DNA from: Polyangium spumosum
Lineage (GTDB): Bacteria; Myxococcota_A; Polyangia; Polyangiales; Polyangiaceae
Assembly (NCBI RefSeq): GCF_009649845.1
Contig: NZ_WJIE01000003.1
Coordinates: forward strand, 186,001 to 250,000
Reading direction: 5' to 3'
Length of the DNA stretch: 64,000 bases
The notes under the pieces were generated by a model that saw only the letters and a list, made by a program, of their open reading frames with translations, was not told where the DNA came from and did not search any database. Within the stretch, counting starts at the first letter, position 1, and the number at the start of each line of letters is the position of its first letter. Below are positions 17,774 through 26,912 of this stretch, piece after piece. Position numbers and translations under genes: made by a program.

Positions 17774-20194
17774 TCACCTGACCCCATACTGCCCGATCAT
17801 CTCCGCGACCTCCTGCGCCGTCGGCCGCGCCGCTGGATCCGGATCCATGCAGCGCTCGAACATCAGCGCGAGCCCGCCCTGCAATCCCTCGACGCGGCGA
17901 AGGCCCGCGGGGCGCGGGAGGGTTTGGCCCTGCATGCCGACGAAGATCGGCGGCACGTTGAAGGGGCGCTTGCCCGTCAGGATCTCGTAGGCGATGACCC
18001 CGAGGCTGAAGACGTCGGAGTGCGCCTTCCAGTGGCGTGAGCCCTGCGCGAGCTCAGGGCCCATGTAGGTCGGCGTGCCGACGAGGATGCCCGTCCGCGT
18101 GACCTCCTGCGGCGGCGGCGGGAGGCTGCGGCGCGTGGACGGCGGCGTGTCGAGGTCGCGACCTCGCTCGGAGACGGGCGGGCGCTCGGGACCGTGCTCG
18201 CCCGTGAGCGTGGAGATGCCGAAGTCGACGAGCTTGACCTGCGCATGACCCTCGGCGTCCGCGGAGACCATGACGTTGCCAGGCTTGAGGTCCCGGTGGA
18301 TCACGCCCTGCGCGTGCACGGCGGCGAGGCCCGCCGCCATCTGCCGGAGCACGGAGAGGCACCAGGCGACGTCGCGATGGCGCTCCTTGCAGCGGTGGAG
18401 CGGCTTGCCCTCGCAGAGCTCCATCACGAGGTAGAGCAGGCCCTCGGGCGTGACGTCGACGTCGGTGATCGAGGCGAGGTTCGGGTGGTCGAGGCGGGAG
18501 AGGATCTGCGCCTCGCGCACGAAACGCGCCATGGCGAGCTTGTCGCTGCGGCTCGTGAGCACCTTCATGGCGAAGCGGCGCGCGTCGCGGACACGCTCGA
18601 CCTCGTAGACGACGCCCATCGCGCCCTGGCCGATCTCCTCGATCACGCGGTAACGCTCGGCGATGAGCGCGCCGACCTCGAAGCTCGGCGCGCTCGTGAC
18701 GAGGTCGTCCTCGTCGACGTCGACGTCGGTGCGCAGCGAGGAGAGGAGGCTCGTCGTGTGCTGCTGGATCTTGCGGCGGAGCTCCTCGTTCAGGACCTCG
18801 ACCTCGGCCTTCTTGGCCTCGATGGTGCGGATCTTCTGCTGCACGTCGCGGCGCATCTGGTCGAGGCCACGCGCGAGGTCGGCGAACTCGCTCTTCTCGT
18901 CGACGGGGATCGGGGTCTTGATGTCGCCCGACGCGAGGCGCGACGCAGCCTCGAGGAGCACGGCCTGCTCGGCGATACGCTTCTGGTGGAGCGCGCTCTC
19001 GAGCTCGGCGCGGACGGCGCGCGTGGAGACGATGTTGATGGAGAGCTTCTCGCCGAGGGCGTTGAGGAGCGAGAGGTCGGCCGCGTCGAAGGGCCGGCGC
19101 GACGCGTCGCTCTCGAGGTAGAGGACGCCGAGCAGCTCGTCACGGACGCGGAGCGGCGCAGCCATGGCGCTGCGGCGCGTGCCTTCGATGTGCTTCCACA
19201 CGCGCGCCTCGCGGCGGAGGCGGACCTCTTCGACGAGGTCGTCGAGGACGGGCGCGAAGCCGGCGATCACCGAGGCGAGCGGGGTCTCCGCGCCGCCAGC
19301 CTCGCTGCCCGCCGCGACCTCGAGCTCGGCCCCGGCGACGGCGCCTCCCTCACGCGTGACGAAGAGCAACGCGGCGCGGGCGCCGAGCAGGCGGATGATC
19401 TCGTCGAGCACGACACGCGAGAGGCCACCACGATCGGGGGCCTGCGCCGAGGCGAGGCTGAGCTCGAGGACTCGCAAGGAGCGGCCCATGCGGTCGTGCG
19501 CCTCGAAGAAGCGGCGCGCGAGGATGACGCCGAGCGAGAGGGTGAAGGCGAAGAGGCCGACGTGCCCGAGCGAGACGTCGCCACGCGGGACGAGGCCGAT
19601 CTCCTCGAGCACGTCGTGCACGGCAGCCGCCGCCGCCAGGAGGAACCCGACGGTGAAGATGCGGGCGTCGAGGTTGCCACGCGCCGCAGCGAGGACGGCG
19701 CGCGCGCTCATGACCACCATCGTGCCGAGCAGGAGGACCCCAAACGGCAGGAGCGTCCGCTGTACGGGCACGAGCCCCGTCGCGACGAGCAGCGCCGCGC
19801 CGAGGAAGTACGCGCCATGCGCCCACTGCAGGTGGCGGAGCAAGCGGAAGCGGCCCGGGCCGAAGACGTGCTCGAAGTACGACGCGAGGAAGATCGGCGC
19901 GAGGTAGAGGCAAACGAGCTCGACGTGCACCCAGACGATCGGCGCGTCGAAGAGCAAGCCGCGGATGGGCGCGGCCGCGGGGAGGTAGATGCCGAGCGAG
20001 AGCGCGAGCAGGCCGTACGCGAGGTTCGACCTTTCGCGACGCCCGGAGAGGAACAGCGCGAGGACGAAGACGCCCGCGGACGCGAGGAGGATGCCCATCA
20101 CGAGCGTGGGCAGGTCGGAGCGGACGGCGGCGAGGGAGAGCTCGGCGCGCGGGCCGATCACGGCCTCGCCGATGTCGTGCGGCGAACGGGGCAT
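17774..20194 (-). CDS. Membrane Ser/Thr kinase with 7TM, GAF and coiled-coil sensor
   Basis: 806 residues. Residues of about 25-235 contain seven hydrophobic segments resembling the 7TM-DISM or histidine-kinase N-terminal membrane type. About 250-400 is GAF-like (conserved end Val-Leu-Tyr-Leu-Glu-Ser), 400-480 is HAMP/coiled-coil-like, and 500-800 is a Hanks kinase with glycine loop Gly-Gln-Gly-Ala-Met-Gly, His-Arg-Asp-Leu-Lys-Pro-Gly-Asn, Asp-Phe-Gly and Gly-Pro-Glu in place of Ala-Pro-Glu. It should sense a membrane or intracellular signal and phosphorylate Ser/Thr. The sensor layout is typical of histidine kinases but carries a Ser/Thr kinase, a known myxobacterial mix. Confidence 0.9.
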   Translation of the reverse strand: MPRSPHDIGEAVIGPRAELSLAAVRSDLPTLVMGILLASAGVFVLALFLSGRRERSNLAYGLLALSLGIYLPAAAPIRGLLFDAPIVWVHVELVCLYLAPIFLASYFEHVFGPGRFRLLRHLQWAHGAYFLGAALLVATGLVPVQRTLLPFGVLLLGTMVVMSARAVLAAARGNLDARIFTVGFLLAAAAAVHDVLEEIGLVPRGDVSLGHVGLFAFTLSLGVILARRFFEAHDRMGRSLRVLELSLASAQAPDRGGLSRVVLDEIIRLLGARAALLFVTREGGAVAGAELEVAAGSEAGGAETPLASVIAGFAPVLDDLVEEVRLRREARVWKHIEGTRRSAMAAPLRVRDELLGVLYLESDASRRPFDAADLSLLNALGEKLSINIVSTRAVRAELESALHQKRIAEQAVLLEAASRLASGDIKTPIPVDEKSEFADLARGLDQMRRDVQQKIRTIEAKKAEVEVLNEELRRKIQQHTTSLLSSLRTDVDVDEDDLVTSAPSFEVGALIAERYRVIEEIGQGAMGVVYEVERVRDARRFAMKVLTSRSDKLAMARFVREAQILSRLDHPNLASITDVDVTPEGLLYLVMELCEGKPLHRCKERHRDVAWCLSVLRQMAAGLAAVHAQGVIHRDLKPGNVMVSADAEGHAQVKLVDFGISTLTGEHGPERPPVSERGRDLDTPPSTRRSLPPPPQEVTRTGILVGTPTYMGPELAQGSRHWKAHSDVFSLGVIAYEILTGKRPFNVPPIFVGMQGQTLPRPAGLRRVEGLQGGLALMFERCMDPDPAARPTAQEVAEMIGQYGVR

Positions 20195-20257
20195 CGCTTG
20201 GTCCAGGGGTCCCTCGGGAGAAGCCGCGAGGATATCAGAGCTCCGCCGCGGGCGAAC

Positions 20258-20605
20258 TCACCGCGCGCTTGCCTTCTTTTTCCCCTCGGTCACGGCCTTG
20301 CCCGCGATACGCGCGCGCGCCGCGCGCATGAGCGGCTCGGCCGGCGTGAGCGCGTCGACGAGGTCGCCCGCGCGCAGGGCGGCCTCCTCGGCCCGCCTCC
20401 ACGCGGCCGCGGCGCCGATCGTGTTCGGCCCGCTCCGCTGCGCGAGGGCGAGCGCCGACGCGAGGTCCCGCCCGACCCGCTCGATGCGCTCGAGCTCGAC
20501 GCGCCCCGCCCCCGCGAGTTTGGCGGCCGCATACATTGCCCGCACGATGCCGATGAGGTCGCGCACGGCCGCCGCAGGAAAAGGGTCTTCACGCCCGGAG
20601 ATCAC
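20258..20605 (-). CDS. Small helical protein, unknown
   Basis: 115 residues from a GTG at 20605. It is entirely helical, Ala/Arg/Glu-rich, with no motif and a basic tail (Lys-Lys-Lys-Ala-Ser-Ala-Arg). It lies between the 7TM kinase and hutH on the same strand, with short gaps. There is no Shine-Dalgarno site. Its amino-acid balance is better than that of the overlapping shadow frames. Function unknown. Confidence 0.5.
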   Translation of the reverse strand: MISGREDPFPAAAVRDLIGIVRAMYAAAKLAGAGRVELERIERVGRDLASALALAQRSGPNTIGAAAAWRRAEEAALRAGDLVDALTPAEPLMRAARARIAGKAVTEGKKKASAR

Positions 20606-20651
20606 CTGAACGAATGTATCGGATCCGTGTCGAAATGGCGAGCCGGGGCTT

Positions 20652-22208
20652 TTACCGGAGCGGCCCCGTCACCTCTTCGACGGCGCGGCGGAGGGCGCCC
20701 GAGAGGACGATGTCGCGGACAGCGGCGATGTCGCGGTAGAGCGGGCGGTCCTCGTCGAGCGTGGGGGAGACGGCGCGTACGGTCGCGTGCGCTCGCTCGA
20801 CGGCGGCCGAGGAGCGGAGGGGGCGGCGCTGATCGATGCCCTGGGCGGCCGTGAGGATCTCGATCGCGAGCGAGGTGCGGACGTTCTCGATGACCTGCGC
20901 GAGCTTGCGGGCGCTCACGCTGCCCATGCTGACGTGATCCTCGCGGCCGGCGCTCGACGGGATCGAGTCGACGCTCGCGGGGTGGCAGAGGACCTTGTTC
21001 TCGCTGACGAGCGAGGCGCTCGTGACCTGGGCGATCATGAAGCCCGAGTGCAGGCCACTCTGCGGCGCGAGGAACGGGGTGAGGCCACTCGAGAGCGCGG
21101 GGTTGACGAGCTGCTCGACGCGGCGCTCGCTGATGTTGGCGAGCTCGGCCGTGGCCATGGCCGCGAGGTCGAGCGCGAGCGCGAGCGGCTGGCCATGGAA
21201 GTTGCCGCCGGAGAGCAGGTCGGCGCCGCCGTCCTCGCGGAGGAAGACGGTGGGGTTGTCGGTGACGCTGTTGATCTCGCGCGTGAGGACGTCGGCCGCC
21301 CAGCCGAGCGCGTCCCGCGAGGCGCCGTGCACCTGCGGCATGCAGCGGAGCGAGTAGGCGTCCTGCACGCGCGGGCAGCCGTCGTGGCTCTGCATGATCT
21401 CGCTGTCGCCGAGCATGGCGCGCAGGTTCGTGGCGCAGGAGGCCTGACCGGGGTGCGGGCGGACGGCCATGAGGCGCTCGTCGAAGGGGCGCTTCGAGCC
21501 CTTGTTCGCCTCGAGGCTCATCGCGCCGGCGACGTCGGCGATCGCGCAGAGATCGAGCGCGTCACGCACGGCGAGCGCGCCGACGGCGGCCATGTACTGC
21601 GTGCCGTTGATGAGCGCGAGGCCCTCCTTCGCGGCGAGGACGACAGGGCGGAGAGCGGCGCGCGCGAGGGCCTCGGCGCTCGACATGCGCTCGCCGCGGA
21701 AGGAGGCCTCGCCCTCGCCCATGAGCGTGAGCGCGAGGTGCGCGAGCGGCGCGAGGTCGCCCGAGGCGCCGACGGATCCTTGCGAAGGGATACGCGGCGC
21801 GACGCCGGCGTTGAGCATGGCGAGGAGCAGATCGACGACCTCGACGCGCACGCCGGAGTGGCCGAGCGCGACGACCTGCGCGCGCAGGACCATCATGGCG
21901 CGGACCTCGGGCTCGCCGAGGTCCGGGCCGACGCCACACGCGTGGCTGCGCACGAGGTTCTTCTGCAGGGCGATGACGTCGCGCTCGGCGATACGCGTCT
22001 CGGCGAGCGCGCCGAAGCCGGTGTTGATGCCGTAGACGGCGGGGGCGGCGTCGCCAGCCTCGGCGATGGCGTCGACGGCGCGGCGCGAGGCGAGGATACA
22101 CGCGCGGGCCTCGGGGCAAAGGGCGACGGGGCGGCCGCGACGGCTCACGTCCTCGAGATCGGCGAGGGTGATCGGGCGCCCGACGAGAAGCGGCTCCTGG
22201 GTAAACAC
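20652..22208 (-). CDS. hutH: Histidine ammonia-lyase
   Basis: 518 residues from a GTG at 22208 with AAGG eight bases upstream; a GTG at 22238 would add ten. The MIO cofactor triad Ala-Ser-Gly lies near residues 147-149 in [12 protein letters not shown]. The N-terminal Tyr-Gly-Ile-Asn-Thr-Gly-Phe-Gly is present, and the selectivity region reads Val-Arg-Ser-His, as in histidine rather than tyrosine ammonia-lyases. It deaminates L-histidine to urocanate in the cytoplasm. No hutU, hutI or hutG lies nearby, so the pathway is split in this genome. Confidence 0.93.
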   Translation of the reverse strand: MFTQEPLLVGRPITLADLEDVSRRGRPVALCPEARACILASRRAVDAIAEAGDAAPAVYGINTGFGALAETRIAERDVIALQKNLVRSHACGVGPDLGEPEVRAMMVLRAQVVALGHSGVRVEVVDLLLAMLNAGVAPRIPSQGSVGASGDLAPLAHLALTLMGEGEASFRGERMSSAEALARAALRPVVLAAKEGLALINGTQYMAAVGALAVRDALDLCAIADVAGAMSLEANKGSKRPFDERLMAVRPHPGQASCATNLRAMLGDSEIMQSHDGCPRVQDAYSLRCMPQVHGASRDALGWAADVLTREINSVTDNPTVFLREDGGADLLSGGNFHGQPLALALDLAAMATAELANISERRVEQLVNPALSSGLTPFLAPQSGLHSGFMIAQVTSASLVSENKVLCHPASVDSIPSSAGREDHVSMGSVSARKLAQVIENVRTSLAIEILTAAQGIDQRRPLRSSAAVERAHATVRAVSPTLDEDRPLYRDIAAVRDIVLSGALRRAVEEVTGPLR

Positions 22209-22313
22209 GGGGCCGACCTTAGTACATCCGAGAGGCACGTGAAGGGAGCGAGGGACGGACGGACAAAAGCGGAACCTTTCACGGTGAGAGCTCTTCGCCT
22301 AAGCTCCGGCCCC

Positions 22314-22697
22314 ATGCAAACTCTGCGATGGTCCTGCGCGGCGCTCGTGCTCGTACTGGCCGCGTGCGCCGGCTCCGCTGCCGAGGGGCCGGGGTCGAGC
22401 GAGCCCGGCGCAAAAGAGCCCGCGTCGACCGAGCCCGCCACGAACGAGCCGCCTCCCGCCGCGGGCCCGATCACCTGCGGCCTGCCCGCGCCCGTGGTGA
22501 GCGAGGACCCGTGCACGAAGGACGCCGAGTGCGCGCCCTCGGAGCCTTGCCATGCGCACGCGTGTGTCGCCGTCGCCCACGCGAAGCCGCGCACGCCGGA
22601 CACGGTCTGCTCCACGATGCTCGATTGCAAGAGCGTCGACGCGAACCCCTGCGTGTGTCACGAGGGCCGCTGCGCTCTGGTGCCGAAGCCCAACTGA
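22314..22697 (+). CDS. Small cysteine-rich lipoprotein
   Basis: 127 residues from the ATG at 22314. The signal peptide has a lipobox (Val-Leu-Ala-Ala-Cys), then a Glu-Pro-Ala-Ser/Thr linker, then about 75 residues with ten cysteines spaced as disulfide pairs (Cys-Glu/Lys-Asp-Ala-Glu-Cys style). It is divergent from hutH and 5 bp upstream of the biotin-carrier gene. This is a common myxobacterial surface lipoprotein style; function unknown. Confidence 0.75.
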   Translation: MQTLRWSCAALVLVLAACAGSAAEGPGSSEPGAKEPASTEPATNEPPPAAGPITCGLPAPVVSEDPCTKDAECAPSEPCHAHACVAVAHAKPRTPDTVCSTMLDCKSVDANPCVCHEGRCALVPKPN

Positions 22698-22702
22698 GAT
22701 CC

Positions 22703-23206
22703 ATGCGTTACTTCGTCAAGTTCCCCTCCGGACGCGAGGTCCCCGTCGATCTGACCGTGCTGCCCTCGGGCGAGATCCGCGCCGAGGTCGAGGGACGAAC
22801 GATCGAGATCGACGCCTACGACCACCAGGGCGCGGTGCACCTCGACATCGGCGGGCGCTCGGTCGAGCTCTGGATGGAGGGCACGCCGCCCGAGGTCGGC
22901 GTCGTGACGTCCTCGCGGCGGTTTTACGCGCGCGTCGAGAACGAACGGCTGCGCGCGCTCTCGAGCGTGCAGGGCGGCAAGAGCGGCGGCGGCGAGGGGC
23001 TCATCACGTCGCCGATGCCCGGGCGCGTGCTCAAGGTCCTCGTGGCCGAGGGCGACGAGGTGCACGCGGGGCGGCCGCTCGTCGTGGTCGAAGCGATGAA
23101 GATGGAGAACGAGCTCGCGTCCACCCGCGACGGTCGGGTGAAGAAGGTCTACGTGTCCGCTGGCGCCACCGTCGAGGGGGGTGCCAAGCTCGTCGAGATC
23201 GAATGA
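22703..23206 (+). CDS. Biotin carboxyl carrier-type (biotinyl domain) protein
   Basis: 167 residues. The C-terminal 75 residues form a biotinyl/lipoyl barrel with the biotinylation motif Glu-Ala-Met-Lys-Met-Glu-Asn; the lysine is the attachment site. The N-terminal half is beta-rich, as in detached carrier subunits of acyl-CoA carboxylases. It is normally the mobile arm between biotin carboxylase and carboxyltransferase. Neither partner is in the window. The stop overlaps the next ATG (ATGA), so it is translationally coupled to a PLP enzyme, an odd pairing. Confidence 0.9.
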   Translation: MRYFVKFPSGREVPVDLTVLPSGEIRAEVEGRTIEIDAYDHQGAVHLDIGGRSVELWMEGTPPEVGVVTSSRRFYARVENERLRALSSVQGGKSGGGEGLITSPMPGRVLKVLVAEGDEVHAGRPLVVVEAMKMENELASTRDGRVKKVYVSAGATVEGGAKLVEIE

Positions 23207-24222
23207 CTCTTCGAAAGCGCCTCCCGCTCGCTCACCTGCCGACCCCCCTCCAGCGCCCGCGCAGGCTCGCCGTCGCGACGGGCATCGACCTCTGGGTCAA
23301 GCGCGACGACATGACGGGCGGCGCCGAGGCGGGCAACAAGATCCGCAAGCTCGAGTTCTTGCTCGGCGCGGCCCTCTCGCTCGAGTCGGACACCGTGATC
23401 ACCTGCGGGGGCCTGCAATCGAACCACGCCCGCGCGACCGCGCTCGCGGCCGCCTCGCTCGGCCTGCGGGCGGTGCTCTTCTTGAGGTCGAACGATCCGT
23501 CGCTCGACCCGACCCGCGCGCCGCTCGAGGGCAACGTGCTGATCGACCGCCTCGCCGGCGCGGAGATCCGGCTCATCTCGCCCGAGCAGTACCGGGATCG
23601 CGAGCGCATCCTCGACGCGGCCGCCGAGGAGCTGCGCCGCGAGGGGCACAAGCCCTACGTGATCCCCGAGGGAGGCTCGAACGGGCTCGGCGCGCTCGGG
23701 TACGTCGAGGCCATGGGCGAGGTGCGCAGGCAGCTCGATCTCGGGCTCGGCGGCGGCAAGGCGTTCGACGCGATCGTGGTCGCGTGTGGATCGGGCGGCA
23801 CGGCGGCGGGCGCGGCGCTCGGCGCGGCGCTGTACGGGGTCGCGAGCGAGGTCGTGGCCGTGGCGGTGTGTGACGACGCGCCGACGTTCCAGGCGCGGAT
23901 CGAGGGCATCGTGCGGGAGGCGCGCGCGCTCGACCCGCGCCTGCCCGAGCCCACGCGCGTGACGGTCGACGACGCCCACAAGGGCCCGGCCTACGCGGTG
24001 AGCACGCCCGAGCAGCGCCGCCTCATCACGAGCGTCGCGGGTCTGTCCGGGATGGTGCTCGACCCGGTCTACACGGGCAAGGCGTTCTCGGCGCTGATGG
24101 ACCTCGCGGGGGCCAAAGGCCCGCTCGCCGGCAAGCGGATCCTGTTCGTGCACACGGGCGGACTGCCGGGGCTCCTGGCGCAAGGAGCGACGTTCCAGGA
24201 CGCGCTCGGTCTGGACGGATAA
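23203..24222 (+). CDS. PLP-dependent D-cysteine desulfhydrase / ACC deaminase family enzyme
   Basis: 339 residues. The N-terminal Lys-Arg-Asp-Asp-Met-Thr-Gly ... Gly-Asn-Lys-Ile-Arg-Lys-Leu-Glu holds the PLP lysine. Gly-Gly-Leu-Gln-Ser-Asn-His is the substrate loop and Gly-Ser-Gly-Gly-Thr the phosphate loop. This is the fold-type II group that includes DcyD (D-cysteine to pyruvate, H2S and ammonia) and ACC deaminase; motifs and length cannot choose between them, though DcyD-like is the commoner call. It is coupled by ATGA to the biotin-carrier gene. Cytosolic. Confidence 0.88.
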   Translation: MTLRKRLPLAHLPTPLQRPRRLAVATGIDLWVKRDDMTGGAEAGNKIRKLEFLLGAALSLESDTVITCGGLQSNHARATALAAASLGLRAVLFLRSNDPSLDPTRAPLEGNVLIDRLAGAEIRLISPEQYRDRERILDAAAEELRREGHKPYVIPEGGSNGLGALGYVEAMGEVRRQLDLGLGGGKAFDAIVVACGSGGTAAGAALGAALYGVASEVVAVAVCDDAPTFQARIEGIVREARALDPRLPEPTRVTVDDAHKGPAYAVSTPEQRRLITSVAGLSGMVLDPVYTGKAFSALMDLAGAKGPLAGKRILFVHTGGLPGLLAQGATFQDALGLDG

Positions 24223-24255
24223 ACTCGTTTGCACTCAAACGAAAGAGGCGAAGGC

Positions 24256-24942
24256 ATGCTGCTGCGCGTCCTCGAACCCGAGGTCATGGACACGCCCGAG
24301 GAGGCCCGTGACTACGACGCTATGGACCACGCCGCGGTGAACCGCGCGTTCTGCGAGGACGTGCTCGCGGTCCTGCCGAGCCCCGGGCGCGTGCTCGACG
24401 TCGGCACGGGAACGGCGCGGATCCCCATCGAGCTCTGCAGGCTCGCGGAGGGCGCCGAGGTCGTGGCGATCGATCTCGCCGACCACATGCTCGCCCTCGC
24501 GCAGGAGAACATCACGCGCGCCGGGCTCGCGTCACGCGTGACCGTCGCGAAGATCGACGCGAAGGCCCTGCCCTGGCCGGACGGCTCCTTCGGCGCCGTC
24601 CTCTCGAACTCGATCGTCCACCACATCCCCGAGCCCGCGGCGGTCCTCGCGGAGATGTGGCGCGTGACCTCGCGCGGCGGCGTGCTCTTCGTGCGCGACC
24701 TGCACCGGCCCGACAGCGAAGCCGAGATCGATCACCTCGTCGCGCTCCACGGCGGCGCGCCCCCGGCCGATCCCGCTGCTTTGCCTTCGTTTGAGCACCA
24801 ACGATCCCTCTTCCGCGCCTCCCTCGCCGCGGCGCTCACCGTGGCCGAGGTCGTCGCGCTCGTCGCGCCGCTCGGGATCCCCGCGTCCGCGGTGCGGATG
24901 ACGAGCGATCGGCACTGGACGCTCTCCGCCGTCAAACCCTGA
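24256..24942 (+). CDS. Class I SAM-dependent methyltransferase
   Basis: 228 residues from the ATG at 24256, with AGAGG seven bases upstream. Motif I is Val-Leu-Asp-Val-Gly-Thr-Gly-Thr-Ala, the acidic motif II is Val-Val-Ala-Ile-Asp, and a Ser-Asn-Ser-Ile-Val-His-His-Ile-Pro motif resembles UbiE/methyltransferase-11 proteins. It binds S-adenosylmethionine; the acceptor is unknown. It is 33 bp after the PLP gene and may share its transcript. Confidence 0.85.
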   Translation: MLLRVLEPEVMDTPEEARDYDAMDHAAVNRAFCEDVLAVLPSPGRVLDVGTGTARIPIELCRLAEGAEVVAIDLADHMLALAQENITRAGLASRVTVAKIDAKALPWPDGSFGAVLSNSIVHHIPEPAAVLAEMWRVTSRGGVLFVRDLHRPDSEAEIDHLVALHGGAPPADPAALPSFEHQRSLFRASLAAALTVAEVVALVAPLGIPASAVRMTSDRHWTLSAVKP

Positions 24943-24970
24943 AGGCGGAGAGCGCCTCGCGCGCGGTTTC

Positions 24971-25100
24971 TCTCAGAGGGTGTTCTACAGGCGTCGCGAG
25001 CGGCGCGAGGCTAGGGAGGGCGAGCGAGGCGTACTTTGTACGCTGAGCGAGTCCGACCGACGCATCGCGCCGCGCAGCAGCCTGTGGAACACCCTCTCAG
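24971..25100. repeat. Large imperfect palindrome between convergent genes
   Basis: The outer arms are GAGGGTGTTCTACAGGC and, at the right end, GCCTGTGGAACACCCTC (one G-T pair). The symmetry continues inward through a GC-rich arm (GGCGCGA / TCGCGCC) to a central hairpin GCGTAC-TTT-GTACGC near 25030. The right arm contains the stop codon of the L,D-transpeptidase gene. It could be a bidirectional terminator or a copy of a dispersed palindromic element. Confidence 0.75.
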
Positions 25101-26671
25101 GGATGGATGTGCACCACGGTGCCTTCGCCCGTGTTTTCGCTCGCCTGCACGCCGTGCCAGTCCGTCGGGAGCGGCGGATCGGTCCACATGAAGACGCGGC
25201 GCGCGTCGATCGGCGAGAGGTTGATGCAGCCGTGGCTCCGGGGCTTGCCGTACTCGTCGTGCCACGGCGCCGCGTGGAGCGCGTAACCCGCCTCGAAGTA
25301 CTGCACCCACGGCACGTCGCGCAGCTCGAACTTGTTGCCGACCTCGTGCGAGTCCATCGTGGTCGTGACGTGCTTCTCGCGGATCTTGAAGGTGCCGCGC
25401 ACGGTCGAGTACGTCTTCTTCGGATCCCCGAGCCCGTCGCGCCCCGTCGCCACCGCCGTCGCGTACACGGGCTTCGTCCCCTCGTAGAGGATGAGGATCT
25501 GGCTCAGGATCGAGATGTCGATCCACTTCTTCGTCTTCGCCGCGAAGCTCGGCAGCTCCGACGGTTTGACCGCGATCGCCACGTCGCTGTCCTTGAGCCA
25601 CGACCCGTCCTTGGCCTCGACGAGGCGCGTCTTGCCGATCCGCGTGCTCTTGCCCGTGAGCTGGATCGGCACGTGGAACGCGAGCTTGCCTGCCTTCTTC
25701 AGCGAGCGCTCGCTCGTGTCGTACTTGTACGCGCCCGTCACGCGCACGAACGCGAGCGGCAGCTCCCAGCCCTTCGTCATGTCGACGCCGTGGAACGTCG
25801 ATCCACGCGCGGGCTTGAGCTTCGAGGTCGGCACGAGGCGCGCGTCCGTGGTCATCGCGAAGCGCCGATCGTTGTCGCCGACGAACGTGCCGATGAGCGC
25901 GAGCCCCGCGTGCCGAGCGACCCGGTTCGTGATGATCGCGTAGTCCGGGACCTTGAACGAGCTGATGTTCGGGATCTTGCGGCCGCCCTGGAAGAACCAG
26001 GGGATCGCGTCGCTCCCGTCGCCGCCGAAGAGCTCCGGATCCGAGAGCTCCGGCGGCTCGCTCGGGGGATCGCCGATCGCGTTGCCCTCGGCGTCGAGCG
26101 GCACGTCGTTCGCGCCGACCTCGATCGCGTCCCACTTCTTCTTGAGGCGCTTGTAGCTGCGCAGGTGCTCCTTGAGGCGCATCTCGTACTGGAACTGCTC
26201 TGCCTTCTTCGGGGGCCGGTAGTAGTTCGGCGCGATCGCTCGTACGAACGCGTAAGGATACGGCATGGGCTTCGAGAGGTCCGGCCGCCGCGTGAGCGCC
26301 CGCAGGATCGGGTGCTTCATGTCGATCGTCGCGCTGCCCTCGGCGCAGATGTATCCGGCCGGCAGCACGCGGTAATAGCCGCCCTGGCAGTCGTCGAACG
26401 CGGCGGGCTTCTCGCCGCGAACCGCGGTCGCGCCCGCGCGCAGGTAGCCGAGCTTCGGCGACCTCCGATCCGGCTTCGTGTAGATGATCGCCGCCATCTC
26501 CACGGCGCCGATGCGGGGGCCGCCCTCCCTGGGCACCGTCGCCGGATCGAGCGCGACCTGCTCCGCAGGCGCAGACAGGCTGACGATGCCCTCGGGGGAG
26601 CTCTTGCCTTTGCACCCGGCGAGCGCGAGCACCCCGAGGGCCAGGAGAGAGAGCCGCTTGCGTGCATCCAT
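25097..26671 (-). CDS. L,D-transpeptidase (YkuD) lipoprotein
   Basis: 524 residues from the ATG at 26671. The signal peptide has a lipobox (Leu-Ala-Gly-Cys). The C-terminal YkuD domain carries the catalytic His and Ser-His-Gly-Cys-Ile-Asn near residues 481-487, the active-site cysteine of L,D-transpeptidases, which make 3-3 crosslinks in peptidoglycan or attach proteins to it. The roughly 350 residues before it are larger than usual, with an SH3-like region near 45-110, and probably bind the wall. Should act in the periplasm. Confidence 0.9.
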   Translation of the reverse strand: MDARKRLSLLALGVLALAGCKGKSSPEGIVSLSAPAEQVALDPATVPREGGPRIGAVEMAAIIYTKPDRRSPKLGYLRAGATAVRGEKPAAFDDCQGGYYRVLPAGYICAEGSATIDMKHPILRALTRRPDLSKPMPYPYAFVRAIAPNYYRPPKKAEQFQYEMRLKEHLRSYKRLKKKWDAIEVGANDVPLDAEGNAIGDPPSEPPELSDPELFGGDGSDAIPWFFQGGRKIPNISSFKVPDYAIITNRVARHAGLALIGTFVGDNDRRFAMTTDARLVPTSKLKPARGSTFHGVDMTKGWELPLAFVRVTGAYKYDTSERSLKKAGKLAFHVPIQLTGKSTRIGKTRLVEAKDGSWLKDSDVAIAVKPSELPSFAAKTKKWIDISILSQILILYEGTKPVYATAVATGRDGLGDPKKTYSTVRGTFKIREKHVTTTMDSHEVGNKFELRDVPWVQYFEAGYALHAAPWHDEYGKPRSHGCINLSPIDARRVFMWTDPPLPTDWHGVQASENTGEGTVVHIHP

Positions 26672-26770
26672 GAGGCCCGGATGCCGGATGTCGGCCGAGA
26701 GGGCCAACTTTGCGGCCCGCCCCCAAAAACCGACCCCGACGGCCTCTCCGCGCTTCGATGCTCGAAGGAC

Positions 26771-26799
26771 TTGCGCAGGGGCAAACTTCCCGCTAGGTT
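26771..26799 (+). promoter_or_regulatory. Candidate promoter of tRNA-Arg
   Basis: TTGCGC (26771-26776), a 17-nt spacer and TAGGTT (26794-26799) lie 27 nt before the tRNA. The spacing is ideal for the housekeeping sigma factor; the boxes match only in part. Confidence 0.45.
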
Positions 26800-26826
26800 G
26801 CTGGCCCCGCGTCCGAGACGCGGCGT

Positions 26827-26900
26827 GCGCCACTAGCTCAGCTGGATAGAGCGTCGGCCTCCGGAGCCGAAGGCCAGTGGTTCGAATCCACTGTGGCGCG
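26827..26900 (+). tRNA. tRNA-Arg (anticodon CCG)
   Basis: The acceptor stem GCGCCAC pairs with GTGGCGC. The D-arm has AGCTCAGCTGGATAGAGC. The anticodon stem TCGGC/GCCGA encloses loop CTCCGGA, giving anticodon CCG (reads CGG). The T-arm AGTGG-TTCGAAT-CCACT is intact. CCA is not encoded (CAA follows). It ends 12 bp before the stop of the convergent hybrid kinase gene; no integrase is nearby. Confidence 0.97.
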
Positions 26901-26912
26901 CAACGTAGTTCA

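Noticed and set aside
26827-26900. tRNA gene as an integration site of a mobile element
   Set aside because: No integrase, no direct repeat of the tRNA end and no change in gene style next to it.
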